Shown: positions 30,176 to 42,003, counted from the first letter of the stretch. The stretch: DNA of 64,000 bases from Pantoea sp. BAV 3049 (GCF_009765445.1 NZ_WHOY01000031.1:4909782-4973781), one strand, 5' to 3'. Notes: generated by a model not told the origin, from the letters alone. Program-made: numbers and translations.

Positions 30176-30766
30176 TTACCAGTCAATGCCCTGTTGAGCC
30201 TGAATGCCTGCATCAAAAGCATGGCGTACCGGGCGCATTTCCGTGACGGTATCGGCCATTTCCAGCAGATCGCGATGACAGCCGCGGCCGGTGACGATCA
30301 CACTCTGCAGCAACGGACGACCCGCCAGTGCTTCCAGCACGTCTTCCAGCGGCAGATAGTCAAAACTGACCATATAAGTCAGCTCATCCAGTACCACCAG
30401 ATCCAGCGTCTCGTCCGTTAACATGCGTTTGGCGTGCTGCCAGACTGCCAGGCAGGCAGCGGTATCCAATTCGCGATTCTGGGTATCCCAGGTGAAACCG
30501 GTAGACATCACCTGAAACTCCACGCCGTGCGGTTCCAGCAGATTGCGTTCGCCATTTGGCCATTCACCTTTGATAAACTGAATCACACCCACCCGTTTCT
30601 GGTGGCCGACAGCCCGCGTCGCGGTTCCGAAGGCTGCGGTAGTTTTGCCTTTTCCATTGCCGGTGAACACCATCAGAATACCGCGCGAATCGGTAGCAGC
30701 CGCAATACGGGCATCCACCTTTTCCTTCAGCCGCTGCTGACGTTGCTGGTGACGATCGTCGGCCAT
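30176..30766 (-). CDS. btuR: Corrinoid adenosyltransferase
   Basis: This 196-residue CobA-type enzyme transfers adenosyl from ATP to cob(I)alamin to form adenosylcobalamin. The P-loop is GNGKGKTTAAFG at about residues 36-47, and DLVVLDELTYMV is the Walker B-like segment. The length is the same as E. coli BtuR. The start overlaps the yciK stop by 1 bp (TAATG). Confidence 0.96.
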   Translation of the reverse strand: MADDRHQQRQQRLKEKVDARIAAATDSRGILMVFTGNGKGKTTAAFGTATRAVGHQKRVGVIQFIKGEWPNGERNLLEPHGVEFQVMSTGFTWDTQNRELDTAACLAVWQHAKRMLTDETLDLVVLDELTYMVSFDYLPLEDVLEALAGRPLLQSVIVTGRGCHRDLLEMADTVTEMRPVRHAFDAGIQAQQGIDW

Positions 30767-31527
30767 TATTCTGCTGCTCCGGGTTTACGGCCCGGCTGGG
30801 CATCAAAGCTGATCCCGGTCTTCCTTTTACTGTCGTCGCCCATCAGATAGAGATAGAGCGGCATAATTTCAGCCGGAGTTTTTAATTTACTGGCGTCTTC
30901 CTGCGGGAACGCGCTGGCCCGCATTTTGGTACGGGTGCCGCCAGGATTGATGCAGTTTACCCGCAGGTTATGCGGGCCATACTCTTCGGCCAGCACCTGC
31001 ATCATGCCTTCGGTGGCAAATTTGGAAACGGAATAGGCTCCCCAACCCGCACGCCCCTGACGTCCGACGCTGGAGGTGGTGAACACCAGCGAACCCGAGG
31101 CGGATTTCAGCAGCAGCGGCAGCAGAGCCTGGGTCAGGAAGAAAGTGGCGTCAATGTTCACCCGCATGACCTGCTGCCAGACCACCGGATCCTGCTGATC
31201 CATCGGCACGATTTCGCCCAGTAAACCGGCATTGTGCAGAACACCGTCCAGGCGCGAGACTTTCTCTGCTACTTCGCTGGCCAACTGATGGCAGCGTTCC
31301 GGCGTGGCCGTCTCCAGATCGAGAATAAACCAGTGCGGAGGAGTGTTCCCCCCGGCGACAATCTCATCCGCCACAGTCTGCAGTTTTTGCGGATTACGCC
31401 CGAGCAGCAGAACCTTAGCGCCATAGCGTGCATAGGTCAGCGCGGCTTCCCGGCCAATCCCGTCGCTGGCTCCGGTGACAAGGATGATACGATCGGTCAG
31501 CAAATTGCTTTTCGGTTGATAGTGCAC
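30766..31527 (-). CDS. yciK: Short-chain dehydrogenase YciK
   Basis: This 253-residue NAD(P)-dependent oxidoreductase of the SDR family has the cofactor motif TGASDGIG and the catalytic Tyr/Lys in YSVSK, preceded by the Ser of TTSSVG. Its physiological substrate is not known. The GTG at 31527 is chosen (GTG-CAC-TAT, giving MHYQPK as in E. coli) with GAGG 8 bp upstream; the frame is open further. It is coupled to btuR. Confidence 0.93.
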   Translation of the reverse strand: MHYQPKSNLLTDRIILVTGASDGIGREAALTYARYGAKVLLLGRNPQKLQTVADEIVAGGNTPPHWFILDLETATPERCHQLASEVAEKVSRLDGVLHNAGLLGEIVPMDQQDPVVWQQVMRVNIDATFFLTQALLPLLLKSASGSLVFTTSSVGRQGRAGWGAYSVSKFATEGMMQVLAEEYGPHNLRVNCINPGGTRTKMRASAFPQEDASKLKTPAEIMPLYLYLMGDDSKRKTGISFDAQPGRKPGAAE

Positions 31528-31748
31528 GAAGAAGTCCTCTGGCGGTAATAATGAGATGCAGGGCCGGCACAGCACCGCCGTTAACCCCTTGCCCGCAATG
31601 AATAATGTGCTTTATGCCTGAAAATGATTATCAGTTCAATGTCATCCCACGGTAAAACCTCCCACAGGCGACTGGATTCGGGCGACGCCAGCCAGCGACT
31701 CGGCTACACTGGCGACTGTACAATACGATGTTAAATAAGGCGGAATGA

Positions 31749-32798
31749 GTGGAACTACTCTCTTATTATGGGTTATTTCTGGCCAAAACGGTCACGGTAG
31801 TGGTGGCGATTGCCGTGATTGCTATCCTGACAACTAACCTGGCCATGCGCAAGCGGGCACAGGGCGGCCAGCTGAAGCTGACGCATCTGGGCGAACGCTA
31901 CCAGGAAATGAAAGATGAGATGATGCTGGCGAAGATGAAGCACCAGGATCAGAAACAGTGGCACAAAGAGCAGAAGAAGAAAGAGAAGCTTGAGGCCAAG
32001 ACCGCCAAACAGCGTGCAAAGCAGGGGCTGAAATCAGATAGCGGCAAGCCCACGCTGTTCGTAATTGATTTTAAAGGCAGCATGGATGCCCATGAAGTCT
32101 CCTCACTGCGTGAAGAGATCTCTGCGGTGATGGCCGTAGCGAAACCGGAAGATGAAGTGCTGGTGCGTCTGGAAAGCCCGGGTGGAGTGGTGCACGGATA
32201 CGGTCTGGCTTCTTCCCAACTGCAGCGCCTGCGTGAGAAAGGTATTCGTCTGACCGTAGCGGTGGATAAAGTTGCTGCGAGTGGCGGTTATATGATGGCC
32301 TGCGTTGCCGACCGCATCGTGGCAGCGCCATTCTCCATTATCGGTTCAATTGGCGTTGTGGCACAAATTCCGAACTTCAACCGCCTGTTGAAACGCAACG
32401 AAATTGACGTTGAGCTGCATACCGCCGGGGAATACAAACGCACGCTCACGCTGTTTGGTGAAAACACTGAGCAGGGACGTGAAAAATTCCGTGAAGACCT
32501 CAATGAAACTCATCTGCTGTTCAAACAGTTTGTTCACCAGATGCGTCCTTCGCTTGATATCGACAATGTCGCTACCGGTGAACACTGGTTTGGTACTCAG
32601 GCGCTGGAAAAGGGGCTGGTTGACGCCATCGGCACCAGCGACGATTTGATCATTGATCAGATGAATGGTCGTGAAGTGATCTCGGTACGCTTTACCCGCC
32701 GCAAGAAAATGATGGACCGTTTTACCCAGAGCGCAGCCAGTAGCGCGGAACGTCTGCTGTTACGGCTCTGGCAGCGTGGTGAGAAGCCGCTGTTGTAA
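31749..32798 (+). CDS. sohB: Inner membrane peptidase SohB
   Basis: This 349-residue S49-family protease is anchored by one N-terminal membrane helix (about 5-30) with the protease domain in the periplasm. The likely nucleophile is Ser178 in AASGGYMMAC and the general base is Lys230 in HTAGEYKRTL. The segment 50-95 is highly charged. The start is GTG at 31749 with AAGGCGGA upstream; an ATG 4 bp earlier is out of frame. The length equals E. coli SohB. Confidence 0.95.
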   Translation: MELLSYYGLFLAKTVTVVVAIAVIAILTTNLAMRKRAQGGQLKLTHLGERYQEMKDEMMLAKMKHQDQKQWHKEQKKKEKLEAKTAKQRAKQGLKSDSGKPTLFVIDFKGSMDAHEVSSLREEISAVMAVAKPEDEVLVRLESPGGVVHGYGLASSQLQRLREKGIRLTVAVDKVAASGGYMMACVADRIVAAPFSIIGSIGVVAQIPNFNRLLKRNEIDVELHTAGEYKRTLTLFGENTEQGREKFREDLNETHLLFKQFVHQMRPSLDIDNVATGEHWFGTQALEKGLVDAIGTSDDLIIDQMNGREVISVRFTRRKKMMDRFTQSAASSAERLLLRLWQRGEKPLL

Positions 32799-32822
32799 CC
32801 GGTAAAATCCAGCGTAATCCTG

Positions 32823-32848
32823 ACGCCCGCGATGCGGGCGTTATTTTA
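32823..32848. terminator. Terminator between convergent sohB and yciN
   Basis: ACGCCCGC pairs with GCGGGCGT around a GAT loop and is followed by a T-rich tract. It overlaps the end of yciN. Confidence 0.7.
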
Positions 32849-33089
32849 TCAGGTGATAACGGGGCGAAAGCTCGACCGCCAGAAATTTAAACACGTTAAA
32901 CACCACGGTACTTTTCTCTCCGGGCAGCCCCTGTTCATCGAGGAAATACTCACCGCGGAATACCAGTACATCGCCTTTCTGCTCCACGTCCGTGGCCGTT
33001 AATCCCTCGAAATAGTGCTCATGCTGCGCAATCATCTCGTTTGCTTTAAGCAACAAGGTGGCCTTGTCAACAGCCTCAGTTTGATTCAC
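32841..33089 (-). CDS. yciN: YciN, conserved small protein
   Basis: This 82-residue protein matches YciN, a small conserved enterobacterial protein of unknown function located between sohB and topA. The conserved centre is GEYFLDEQGLPGEKSTVVFN. The start is a GTG at 33089 with AGGAG 6 bp upstream; the frame is open 11 more codons. It is divergent from topA. Confidence 0.88.
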   Translation of the reverse strand: MNQTEAVDKATLLLKANEMIAQHEHYFEGLTATDVEQKGDVLVFRGEYFLDEQGLPGEKSTVVFNVFKFLAVELSPRYHLIK

Positions 33090-33496
33090 CGTTCTCTCCT
33101 TTATAGTGGATTCTATGCTCAATATATTACGTCCGCGATAAACAAAACCGCAATGTTTGTAGCAGCATGGGCCATGTAACTCTTTTTACCCCAGTTTCTG
33201 GCGGAAACGCCGGGCAGATGCTAATTAAGTTGCGTATCAGATTTTATCAGGTAGAGTGTGGGCGTTTCGGGTTCCGGGCGTAAAACAGGCTTCACGCTTT
33301 GTGAGCAGTTCGCTCTACAGGTTGTAAAAGGTGTCGTTAATCAGCAGGTTGGCTTCCTGAGCAGGCAGCTTCAATCTGGTAAAAAGTCACCGGGTTGAAA
33401 AACTGAAATCCGGCAGCCATATCTTTGACGCGGCAGGTTTGCCCAGGGCAGACGGCACAATTTACTCTCGGATGTTTTAATCAGGTAAAGGTAAAT
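33090..33496. promoter_or_regulatory. topA upstream region
   Basis: About 400 bp between yciN and topA with no gene. In E. coli topA has several promoters that respond to supercoiling and stress; here a candidate TTGCGT with TAGAGT 16 bp later is seen near 33230-33258. Nothing else can be assigned. Confidence 0.35.
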
Positions 33497-36109
33497 ATGG
33501 GAAAAGCTCTCGTAATAGTTGAGTCCCCGGCAAAAGCCAAAACGATCAATAAATATCTTGGAAATGACTACGTGGTGAAGTCCAGCGTCGGTCATATTCG
33601 TGATTTGCCGACCAGTGGATCAACAGTTAAAAAGAGCGCTGACTCTACAACCAGTAAAACCACCAAAAAGGTGAAAAAGGACGAAAAAGCGGCGCTGGTT
33701 AACCGCATGGGCGTTGATCCTTATCACGGCTGGGAAGCGAACTACCAGATCCTGCCCGGTAAAGAAAAAGTGGTTTCCGAACTGCAATCGCTGGCGCAGA
33801 ACGCTGACCACATCTATCTCGCAACGGACCTTGACCGCGAAGGGGAAGCCATTGCCTGGCACCTGCGGGAAGTGATCGGTGGCGATGATTCACGCTTCAG
33901 TCGCGTGGTGTTTAACGAAATTACCAAGAATGCAATCCGTCAGGCTTTTGAAAAGCCGGGCGAGCTGAACATTGACCGGGTGAATGCGCAACAGGCACGC
34001 CGGTTTATGGACCGCGTGGTGGGGTATATGGTCTCCCCGCTGCTGTGGAAGAAAATTGCCCGAGGCCTTTCTGCAGGCCGCGTACAGTCCGTTGCTGTGC
34101 GTCTGGTGGTCGAGCGTGAGCGCGAAATCAAAGCGTTCGTCCCCGAAGAGTACTGGGAGCTGCACGCCGATCTGAACACGCCGAAAGGCAGCGATCTGCC
34201 GATGGAAGTGACCCATCAGCATGACAAGCCGTTCCGGCCGGTTAACGGTGAGCAGACTCAGGCGGCAGTCAGCCTGCTGGAAAAAGCCCGTTATGTGGTG
34301 GCCGATCGTGAAGACAAGCCAACCAGCAGCAAGCCGGGTGCACCCTTTATCACTTCCACGCTTCAGCAGGCGGCAAGTACCCGTCTGGGCTACGGCGTGA
34401 AGAAAACCATGATGATGGCGCAGCGTCTGTATGAAGCTGGCCACATTACCTATATGCGTACTGACTCGACTAACCTCAGTCAGGATGCGGTGAGCATGGC
34501 GCGTGGTTACATTGAAAGCGAATTCGGTGGGAAATATCTGCCAAAAGCGCCAAACGTCTACGCCAGTAAAGACAATTCTCAGGAAGCGCATGAAGCGATT
34601 CGTCCTTCCGACGTTGGCGTGCAGTCCGAGCAGTTGAAGGACATGGAAGCCGATGCACAAAAGCTCTATCAGCTGATCTGGCGCCAGTTTGTAGCCTGCC
34701 AGATGATGCCGGCCCAGTACGACTCCACCACGCTGACCGTAGCGGCCGGCGACTTCAAACTTAAAGCGAAGGGCCGTACCCTGCGCTTTGACGGCTGGAC
34801 CAGAGTGATGCCTGCGCTGCGTAAAGGTGATGAAGATCGCACCCTGCCGGCGGTGGACGTGGGCGAAGAGCTTAAGCTGCTGCAGCTGAAGCCAAGTCAG
34901 CACTTCACCAAGCCGCCTGCACGTTTCAGCGAAGCCTCACTGGTTCGCGAGCTGGAAAAACGTGGCATTGGCCGTCCTTCCACCTATGCTTCCATCATTT
35001 CGACCATTCAGGATCGTGGCTATGTGCGGGTTGAAAGCCGCCGTTTCTACGCCGAAAAAATGGGCGAAATTGTCACCGACCGTCTGGAAGAGAATTTCCG
35101 TGAGCTGATGAATTACGATTTCACCGCGCACATGGAAGACAATCTGGACAAAGTTGCCAATAACGAAGCGCAGTGGAAAGGCGTGCTGGATAAGTTCTTT
35201 ACCGATTTCAGCCAGCAGCTGGAGAAGGCGGATAAGGATCCGGAAGAGGGCGGCATGCAGCCGAACCAGATGATCCTGACCTCTATCGATTGTCCGACCT
35301 GCGGCCGTAAAATGGGCATCCGTACTGCCAGTACCGGAGTATTCCTGGGCTGCTCAGGTTATGCGCTGCCGCCAAAAGAGCGCTGCAAACAGACTATTAA
35401 CCTGATCCCAGAGAATGAAGTGCTGAATATTCTCGAAGGGGATGATGCGGAAACCAACGCGCTGCGCGCCCGCCGCCGCTGCAACAAGTGTGGCACGGCA
35501 ATGGACAGCTACCTGATCGATAACCAGCGTAAGCTGCACGTCTGTGGTAACAATCCGGGTTGTGATGGTTACGAAATTGAGCAGGGCGAGTTCCGGATCA
35601 AAGGCTATGACGGCCCTGTCGTTGAGTGTGAGAAGTGCGGCTCTGAAATGCACCTGAAGATGGGTCGTTTCGGTAAGTATATGGCCTGTACCAACGACGA
35701 GTGCAAAAACACCCGTAAGATCCTGCGTAATGGTGACGTTGCGCCACCAAAAGAAGATCCGGTTCCGCTGCCAGAACTTACCTGCGAGAAATCGGATGCT
35801 TACTTCGTCCTGCGCGACGGAGCAGCAGGTGTCTTCCTGGCGGCTAACACTTTCCCTAAATCCAGGGAAACACGTGCCCCGCTGGTGGAAGAGCTGCAGC
35901 GCTTCCGCGACCGTTTGCCTGAGAAGCTCCGCTACCTGGCGGATGCTCCGGCAGCGGACGATGTTGGCAACAAATCGGTAGTGCGCTTCAGCCGCAAAAC
36001 CAAACAGCAGTATGTCAGCACTGAGAAAGACGGGAAGGCAACTGGCTGGTCGGCATTTTACGTCGACGGTAAGTGGGAAGCGGCCAGCAAGGCAGCAGGT
36101 AAAAAATAG
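33497..36109 (+). CDS. topA: DNA topoisomerase I
   Basis: This 870-residue type IA topoisomerase relaxes negative supercoils. The Toprim domain (about 1-150) has the metal-binding DLDRE at 111-115. The catalytic Tyr319 lies in YMRTDS, the same position as in E. coli. The C-terminal part has three four-cysteine zinc motifs beginning [18 protein letters not shown] and CEKCGSEMH, then a basic tail. The start at 33497 ([14 protein letters not shown]) is conserved; the frame is open 24 codons upstream. A terminator follows. Confidence 0.98.
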   Translation: MGKALVIVESPAKAKTINKYLGNDYVVKSSVGHIRDLPTSGSTVKKSADSTTSKTTKKVKKDEKAALVNRMGVDPYHGWEANYQILPGKEKVVSELQSLAQNADHIYLATDLDREGEAIAWHLREVIGGDDSRFSRVVFNEITKNAIRQAFEKPGELNIDRVNAQQARRFMDRVVGYMVSPLLWKKIARGLSAGRVQSVAVRLVVEREREIKAFVPEEYWELHADLNTPKGSDLPMEVTHQHDKPFRPVNGEQTQAAVSLLEKARYVVADREDKPTSSKPGAPFITSTLQQAASTRLGYGVKKTMMMAQRLYEAGHITYMRTDSTNLSQDAVSMARGYIESEFGGKYLPKAPNVYASKDNSQEAHEAIRPSDVGVQSEQLKDMEADAQKLYQLIWRQFVACQMMPAQYDSTTLTVAAGDFKLKAKGRTLRFDGWTRVMPALRKGDEDRTLPAVDVGEELKLLQLKPSQHFTKPPARFSEASLVRELEKRGIGRPSTYASIISTIQDRGYVRVESRRFYAEKMGEIVTDRLEENFRELMNYDFTAHMEDNLDKVANNEAQWKGVLDKFFTDFSQQLEKADKDPEEGGMQPNQMILTSIDCPTCGRKMGIRTASTGVFLGCSGYALPPKERCKQTINLIPENEVLNILEGDDAETNALRARRRCNKCGTAMDSYLIDNQRKLHVCGNNPGCDGYEIEQGEFRIKGYDGPVVECEKCGSEMHLKMGRFGKYMACTNDECKNTRKILRNGDVAPPKEDPVPLPELTCEKSDAYFVLRDGAAGVFLAANTFPKSRETRAPLVEELQRFRDRLPEKLRYLADAPAADDVGNKSVVRFSRKTKQQYVSTEKDGKATGWSAFYVDGKWEAASKAAGKK

Positions 36110-36114
36110 TCCTC

Positions 36115-36147
36115 AGGGGCCGGCAGTTGTCGGCCCTTCCTTTTCTC
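36115..36147 (+). terminator. topA terminator
   Basis: AGGGGCCG (36115-36122) pairs with CGGCCCTT (36131-36138) and leads into a pyrimidine/T-rich tract. Confidence 0.7.
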
Positions 36148-36231
36148 CCTCTCTTTACTGTGCTATACATTCCAGGCTTTTTTGGTATAGTTGTTATAGA
36201 TATACCTTTCCTTATTATCAAATCGCATTAG

Positions 36232-37290
<1,059 letters not shown>

Positions 37291-37794
37291 TTTCCCTCGT
37301 GAATATTAGTGTTATTATCAGGGCCAATCTTTGGCCCTGAATCGTTTGATTGTCCCTTTCTATTACTCCCATCAATGAAAGCTTTTTATTCTTTTTACGT
37401 AAATGAAACATGTATCACATGTTTTTTCTTTGTTATTCATTAAATGAGAAATGGTACACACTTTTTACCGTGCGGCTTTGCACTCCTCTAAGAACATTCC
37501 CATACTCCAGTTAAAGAGTCGCTCGAACAGGCGCTTCGTAAGGGTAAGTAAAGGTGACTTGAGTAATTAATGGATCTGACAGGGGATGTCTGCGGAGTTA
37601 TTTGACTTAAGAAGTCATTAATTGACTTAAGTTTGCTTAAGGACAATCAATTTAGGTTTTCTGCTTTGATGAATACCGTTAATCGTTTAGTTCAATAAAA
37701 ATGACTGGATCTCGCTCCGTAAAATGTTTAGGATTCATCCTAATTTCTGATTGGTTCAAACAATCGTTCCTAATGAGAGTGATTATCAAAAACT
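37291..37794. promoter_or_regulatory. cysB-ymiA intergenic region with repeats
   Basis: About 500 bp. A hairpin TCAGGGCCA (37318-37326) with TGGCCCTGA (37332-37340) follows cysB. Two copies of TTGACTTAAG (37602-37611 and 37622-37631) lie 20 bp apart, with a related TTGCTTAAG at 37633. A Fur-like box is at 37774-37788. These suggest a regulated promoter for the small-gene and acnA block. Confidence 0.5.
37774..37788. promoter_or_regulatory. Fur-like box before ymiA
   Basis: TGAGAGTGATTATCA matches the 7-1-7 Fur consensus TGATAATNATTATCA at 12 of 14 defined positions. It ends 6 bp before the ymiA start codon, so binding would cover the translation-start region and anything transcribed through it. 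This is inference from sequence. Confidence 0.4.
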
Positions 37795-37953
37795 ATGACT
37801 ACAAGATTATCTGTACAACCCGACTTCGGGCACAAGATCGTACCGGTTCAGCGTAATGCAAACCTGAAACGCAAAGCGTGGATGGCCGTTTTCGCTGGTT
37901 CAGCTGTATTCTGGATCGCTGCCGCCTTAATGATTTGGCGCATTTGGGGATAA
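37795..37953 (+). CDS. ymiA: YmiA-like small membrane protein
   Basis: This 52-residue protein has a basic N-terminal half and one C-terminal membrane helix (about 30-48, AVFAGSAVFWIAAALMIW) ending WRIWG. The segment LKRKAWMAVF and the position between cysB and acnA match the small E. coli protein YmiA, whose role is unknown. The ribosome binding site is poor. The stop overlaps the next start (TAATG). Confidence 0.8.
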   Translation: MTTRLSVQPDFGHKIVPVQRNANLKRKAWMAVFAGSAVFWIAAALMIWRIWG

Positions 37954-38120
37954 TGATGCACCTGGAGACTTTGAATCCTAAGCCACAGCAGCAAAGCAAA
38001 ATTAAAGAGCGTTATTGCAAAGGCAAAAAAACGGACGAAGTGATTGTTCCTGACTCCTGGGGCCTGAGTGAACTGCAGCGCAGCTTTATCGATTCGATGA
38101 TCGATAAAAAAAGTAAGTAA
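37953..38120 (+). CDS. yciX: YciX-like small protein
   Basis: This 55-residue charged soluble protein starts MMHLETLNPKPQQQ and ends DSMIDKKSK. Its start overlaps the ymiA stop, so it is probably translated by coupling. The middle has a YCKGKKTDE segment and a WGLSELQRSFID helix. By position it corresponds to the small gene next to ymiA in E. coli; function unknown. The frame is open upstream inside ymiA, but that is the overlapping gene. Confidence 0.7.
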   Translation: MMHLETLNPKPQQQSKIKERYCKGKKTDEVIVPDSWGLSELQRSFIDSMIDKKSK

Positions 38121-38319
38121 TTAAGCAGTGCCTTACCGGCTTCTGGTCGGACATTAAAAATTCAAAAACGTAGAATTAACTTATTGACCCTGTTATTGGT
38201 CAAGGCACGTTGTTGTCTGCTGATGGAAAAACCATCAATAAACGGTGAAGCTGGTTTGCAATAGCAACGGTTTCGAAGCAGTACATTTATGGTCATTTCG
38301 ACCTGAGTGAGGGCATTAA
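38121..38319. other. Gap between yciX and the 30-residue peptide gene
   Basis: About 200 bp with a small hairpin TGATGG / CCATCA near 38221-38237. No gene seen. It may carry a promoter for the peptide and acnA. Confidence 0.35.
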
Positions 38320-38412
38320 ATGAATTTAACTCAAATGACCTGGTTCAGCACCTGGACTTTTTCTGCCTTATTCTGGACAAGCCTGCTTTGGCTGGGAATG
38401 ACGATGCATTAA
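38320..38412 (+). CDS. 30-residue predicted membrane peptide upstream of acnA
   Basis: The frame MNLTQMTWFSTWTF...MTMH encodes a single hydrophobic Trp-rich helix and follows a GAGG site 9 bp before the ATG. It sits where E. coli has the tiny ymiC gene before acnA, although I cannot confirm homology. The aromatic and aliphatic composition (ALFWTSLLWLGM) resembles the end of YmiA upstream. Function is unknown. Confidence 0.6.
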   Translation: MNLTQMTWFSTWTFSALFWTSLLWLGMTMH

Positions 38413-38447
38413 TAATGCATATATAAATTAAAAAGAATTCTCATAAT

Positions 38448-38485
38448 AACGCCTCGCTGTCTGATACAGCGGGGCGTTTTTGTTT
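38448..38485 (+). terminator. Terminator between the small peptide gene and acnA
   Basis: ACGCCTCGCTGT pairs with ACAGCGGGGCGT (one G-U pair) and is followed by TTTTTGTTTTT. acnA therefore probably has its own promoter after this point. Confidence 0.82.
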
Positions 38486-38607
38486 TTCCGGATGTTGCTC
38501 CAGGTATCATTTCGTGTTGTTATCAAAACGTTACCTCCTGTTTGTACTATCTTTACATCAGACCATGCAATTACTCAGGTTATGATAAGACAAATAAAGG
38601 AGGAGCA

Positions 38608-41289
38608 ATGTCATCCACCCTACATCAAACGGTCAGGGCCAGACTGAATGTGCAAGGCCAGCACTATAATTATTACAGTCTGCCTAAAGCTGAAGCACAC
38701 CTTGGTGACCTTTCCCGCCTGCCCAAATCCCTGAAAGTTTTGCTTGAAAATCTCCTGCGCTGGCAGGATGAAGATTCCGTAACAGAAAAAGATATTTATG
38801 CACTGGCCGGCTGGCTGAAGCAGGCTCATGCCGACCGTGAGATTGCTTATCGACCTGCCCGTGTACTGATGCAGGACTTTACCGGCGTACCTGCCGTGGT
38901 CGATCTCGCCGCAATGCGAGAAGCCGTTAAGCGACTCGGTGGCGACGTGGCAAAAGTTAATCCGCTCTCGCCAGTCGATTTGGTTATCGACCACTCTGTT
39001 ACCGTTGACCACTTCGGCGATGATGATGCTTTCGAAGAGAACGTCCGGCTGGAAATGGAGCGTAACCACGAGCGCTACGTATTTCTGCGTTGGGGGCAAA
39101 AGGCCTTTAACAAATTCAGCGTGGTGCCGCCGGGAACCGGTATCTGTCACCAGGTTAACCTTGAGTATCTGGGAAAGGCGGTCTGGCATGAAAAGCAGGA
39201 CGGAGAGGCGTTTGCCTATCCGGACACGCTGGTCGGTACCGACTCCCACACAACTATGATCAATGCGCTTGGCGTGCTGGGTTGGGGCGTGGGCGGAATT
39301 GAGGCGGAAGCTGCCATGCTGGGCCAACCCGTTTCCATGTTGATACCTGACGTGGTGGGATTCAAGCTCACCGGAAAATTAAAGCCGGGGATCACCGCAA
39401 CCGACCTGGTTCTGACCGTTACCCAGATGCTGCGTAAGCATGGCGTGGTCGGGAAATTCGTTGAGTTCTACGGCGACGGGCTGGACGATCTGCCGCTGGC
39501 CGACCGTGCAACCATTGCGAACATGTCACCTGAGTACGGTGCCACCTGCGGCTTTTTCCCGGTTGATGATGTCACATTGGGTTACATGACGCTGACTGGC
39601 AGACCTGCCGGACAGGTTGCGCTGGTAGAAGCTTATGCTAAAGAGCAGGGCATGTGGCGTAATCCGGGTGACGAACCGATCTTCACCAGCTCACTGGCGC
39701 TGGATATGAAAGAGGTCGAAGCCAGTCTTGCAGGTCCGAAACGTCCTCAGGACCGGGTTTCTCTTGGCGATGTGCCGAAGGCTTTCCAGGCCAGCAACGA
39801 GCTTGAGGTCAACCAGGCTGAGAAACAGCATAAGGCTGTCAGCTATACCGATAGCACCACCGGGCTGCAGCATACACTGCAAGACGGTGCGGTGGTCATT
39901 TCTGCGATTACTTCCTGTACCAATACTTCCAACCCGAGCGTACTGATGGCTGCCGGACTGCTGGCGAAAAAAGCCGTGACGCTGGGTCTGAAACGTCAGC
40001 CATGGGTGAAGGCTTCTCTGGCTCCCGGGTCGAAAGTGGTTTCCGACTATCTGGCTACGGCCAGACTGACGCCTTATCTGGATAAGCTGGGCTTTAATCT
40101 GGTTGGGTATGGCTGCACAACCTGTATCGGCAATTCCGGGCCGTTGCCGGCTGAGATTGAGTCCGCTATCAAAGCGGGCGATCTGACTGTTGGCGCGGTG
40201 CTTTCGGGTAACCGTAACTTCGAAGGCCGTATCCATCCTTATGTCAAAACGAACTGGCTGGCATCGCCACCGCTGGTGGTGGCTTACGCGCTGGCCGGGA
40301 ATATGAATATTAACCTGCAGAAAGATCCGCTCGGTGAGGATAAAACGGGCAAGCCGGTTTACCTGAAAGATATCTGGCCTTCGCCGGAAGAGATTGCTGA
40401 AGCCGTGCAGATGGTCTCCACCGATATGTTCCATAAGGAGTATGCCGAAGTCTTTGAAGGCACGCCTGAGTGGCAGCAGATAAAAGTCAGCGAGGCGGCA
40501 ACTTACGACTGGGATGAAGGCTCAACCTACATTCGTTTGTCGCCGTTCTTTGATGAGATGGGCAAAGAGCCCGAGCCGGTGGAAGATATCCAGGGGGCCA
40601 GGATCCTTGCAATGCTGGGTGATTCCGTCACCACCGACCATATCTCGCCAGCCGGTAGCATCAAAGCCGACAGTCCGGCAGGGCGTTATCTGCTGGATCA
40701 TGGCGTTGAACGGGTTGATTTTAACTCTTACGGTTCGCGCAGGGGGAACCATGAAGTGATGATGCGCGGCACATTCGCCAATATCCGTATCAAAAATGAA
40801 ATGGTTCCCGGTGTAGAGGGGGGCATCACCCGATTTATTCCCGGCAATGAACAGCTGGCTATTTACGATGCCGCCATGAAGTATCAGCAGCAGTCGACGC
40901 CACTGGCGGTGATCGCCGGTAAGGAGTATGGCTCGGGTTCAAGTCGTGACTGGGCAGCGAAAGGGCCGCGTCTGTTAGGCGTCAGGGTAGTTATCGCTGA
41001 ATCCTTTGAGCGTATTCACCGTTCAAATCTGATTGGCATGGGGATTCTGCCGCTGGAGTTCCCACAGGGCGTTACCAGGAAAACACTGAAGCTGACCGGT
41101 GATGAACAGATTGATGTGGAAAAACTGTCACAACTTAAACCCGGTGGGACGGTGACGGTGACGCTGACCAGAGTGAATGGCGATAAAGAGACGCTGGAAA
41201 CCCGCTGCCGCATCGATACCGGCAATGAACTGACCTATTATCAGAACGATGGCATTCTGCACTACGTAATTCGCAATATGCTGAATTAG
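38608..41289 (+). CDS. acnA: Aconitate hydratase A
   Basis: This 893-residue monomeric [4Fe-4S] aconitase isomerises citrate to isocitrate and in E. coli is the stress-stable isoenzyme. The three cluster cysteines lie in SCTNTS (about 440) and [11 protein letters not shown] (about 505). The C-terminal swivel domain has [11 protein letters not shown] and [12 protein letters not shown]. The start at 38608 follows AAGGAGGAG; the frame is open 22 codons upstream without a binding site. Confidence 0.98.
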   Translation: MSSTLHQTVRARLNVQGQHYNYYSLPKAEAHLGDLSRLPKSLKVLLENLLRWQDEDSVTEKDIYALAGWLKQAHADREIAYRPARVLMQDFTGVPAVVDLAAMREAVKRLGGDVAKVNPLSPVDLVIDHSVTVDHFGDDDAFEENVRLEMERNHERYVFLRWGQKAFNKFSVVPPGTGICHQVNLEYLGKAVWHEKQDGEAFAYPDTLVGTDSHTTMINALGVLGWGVGGIEAEAAMLGQPVSMLIPDVVGFKLTGKLKPGITATDLVLTVTQMLRKHGVVGKFVEFYGDGLDDLPLADRATIANMSPEYGATCGFFPVDDVTLGYMTLTGRPAGQVALVEAYAKEQGMWRNPGDEPIFTSSLALDMKEVEASLAGPKRPQDRVSLGDVPKAFQASNELEVNQAEKQHKAVSYTDSTTGLQHTLQDGAVVISAITSCTNTSNPSVLMAAGLLAKKAVTLGLKRQPWVKASLAPGSKVVSDYLATARLTPYLDKLGFNLVGYGCTTCIGNSGPLPAEIESAIKAGDLTVGAVLSGNRNFEGRIHPYVKTNWLASPPLVVAYALAGNMNINLQKDPLGEDKTGKPVYLKDIWPSPEEIAEAVQMVSTDMFHKEYAEVFEGTPEWQQIKVSEAATYDWDEGSTYIRLSPFFDEMGKEPEPVEDIQGARILAMLGDSVTTDHISPAGSIKADSPAGRYLLDHGVERVDFNSYGSRRGNHEVMMRGTFANIRIKNEMVPGVEGGITRFIPGNEQLAIYDAAMKYQQQSTPLAVIAGKEYGSGSSRDWAAKGPRLLGVRVVIAESFERIHRSNLIGMGILPLEFPQGVTRKTLKLTGDEQIDVEKLSQLKPGGTVTVTLTRVNGDKETLETRCRIDTGNELTYYQNDGILHYVIRNMLN

Positions 41290-41409
41290 TTCTGCTCAGG
41301 CTAAGACACTGACAGGAGAGGAACACAGGCCGTAAATGTTGTGCCTCACGCCAGGGAAGGCGGTATTGGCAGTCTGAATTTGACCTGTGTGGTTTTGATC
41401 AACAGTGAC

Positions 41410-42003
41410 TCACTCTTTCGACAGCAGGTGGCCCATTTTGGCCGCCTTGGTATCCAGATAATGAGCGTTTTCAGGATTGCGCCCAACTATCAGCGGAACG
41501 CGCTCAACAATGTTAATTCCCGCTTCGCTGAGGATTTCGACTTTACGCGGGTTATTTGTCAGCAGGCGAACTTCATTCACTCCCAGCAGTTTAAACATAT
41601 CGGCACACAGGGTGAAATCCCGCTCGTCGGCGGCGAAGCCCAACTGATGGTTCGCTTCTACCGTGTCATAGCCTTTGTCCTGCAGAGCATAAGCGCGAAT
41701 TTTATTCAGCAGGCCGATGTTACGACCTTCCTGACGATGATAAAGCAGCACACCGCGACCCTCTTCAGCGATATGATTCAGCGCTGCTTCCAGCTGAAAA
41801 CCACAGTCACAGCGCAGGCTGAACAGGGCATCGCCCGTCAGACATTCAGAATGCACACGGGCCAGAACCGGCTCGCTGTTGCTGATATCGCCATAAACCA
41901 GGGCCACATGGTCGTGACCGGTTGCCAGTTCTTCAAAACCAACCATCAGGAAATCTCCCCATGGTGTGGGCAGTTTGGCTTCTGCTACCCGTTTAAGCTG
42001 CAT
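41410..42003 (-). CDS. ribA: GTP cyclohydrolase II
   Basis: This 197-residue zinc enzyme opens GTP at the first step of riboflavin synthesis. The zinc cysteines are in [16 protein letters not shown] (three Cys). Other conserved parts are [17 protein letters not shown] and [10 protein letters not shown]. The length is standard (E. coli 196). It converges with acnA and is divergent from pgpB. Confidence 0.97.
   Translation of the reverse strand: MQLKRVAEAKLPTPWGDFLMVGFEELATGHDHVALVYGDISNSEPVLARVHSECLTGDALFSLRCDCGFQLEAALNHIAEEGRGVLLYHRQEGRNIGLLNKIRAYALQDKGYDTVEANHQLGFAADERDFTLCADMFKLLGVNEVRLLTNNPRKVEILSEAGINIVERVPLIVGRNPENAHYLDTKAAKMGHLLSKE

Noticed and set aside
33890-34903. 337-codon minus-strand frame inside topA
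   Set aside because: It lies fully opposite topA, which has all catalytic and zinc motifs. The His/Arg/Leu-rich content is typical of a shadow frame.
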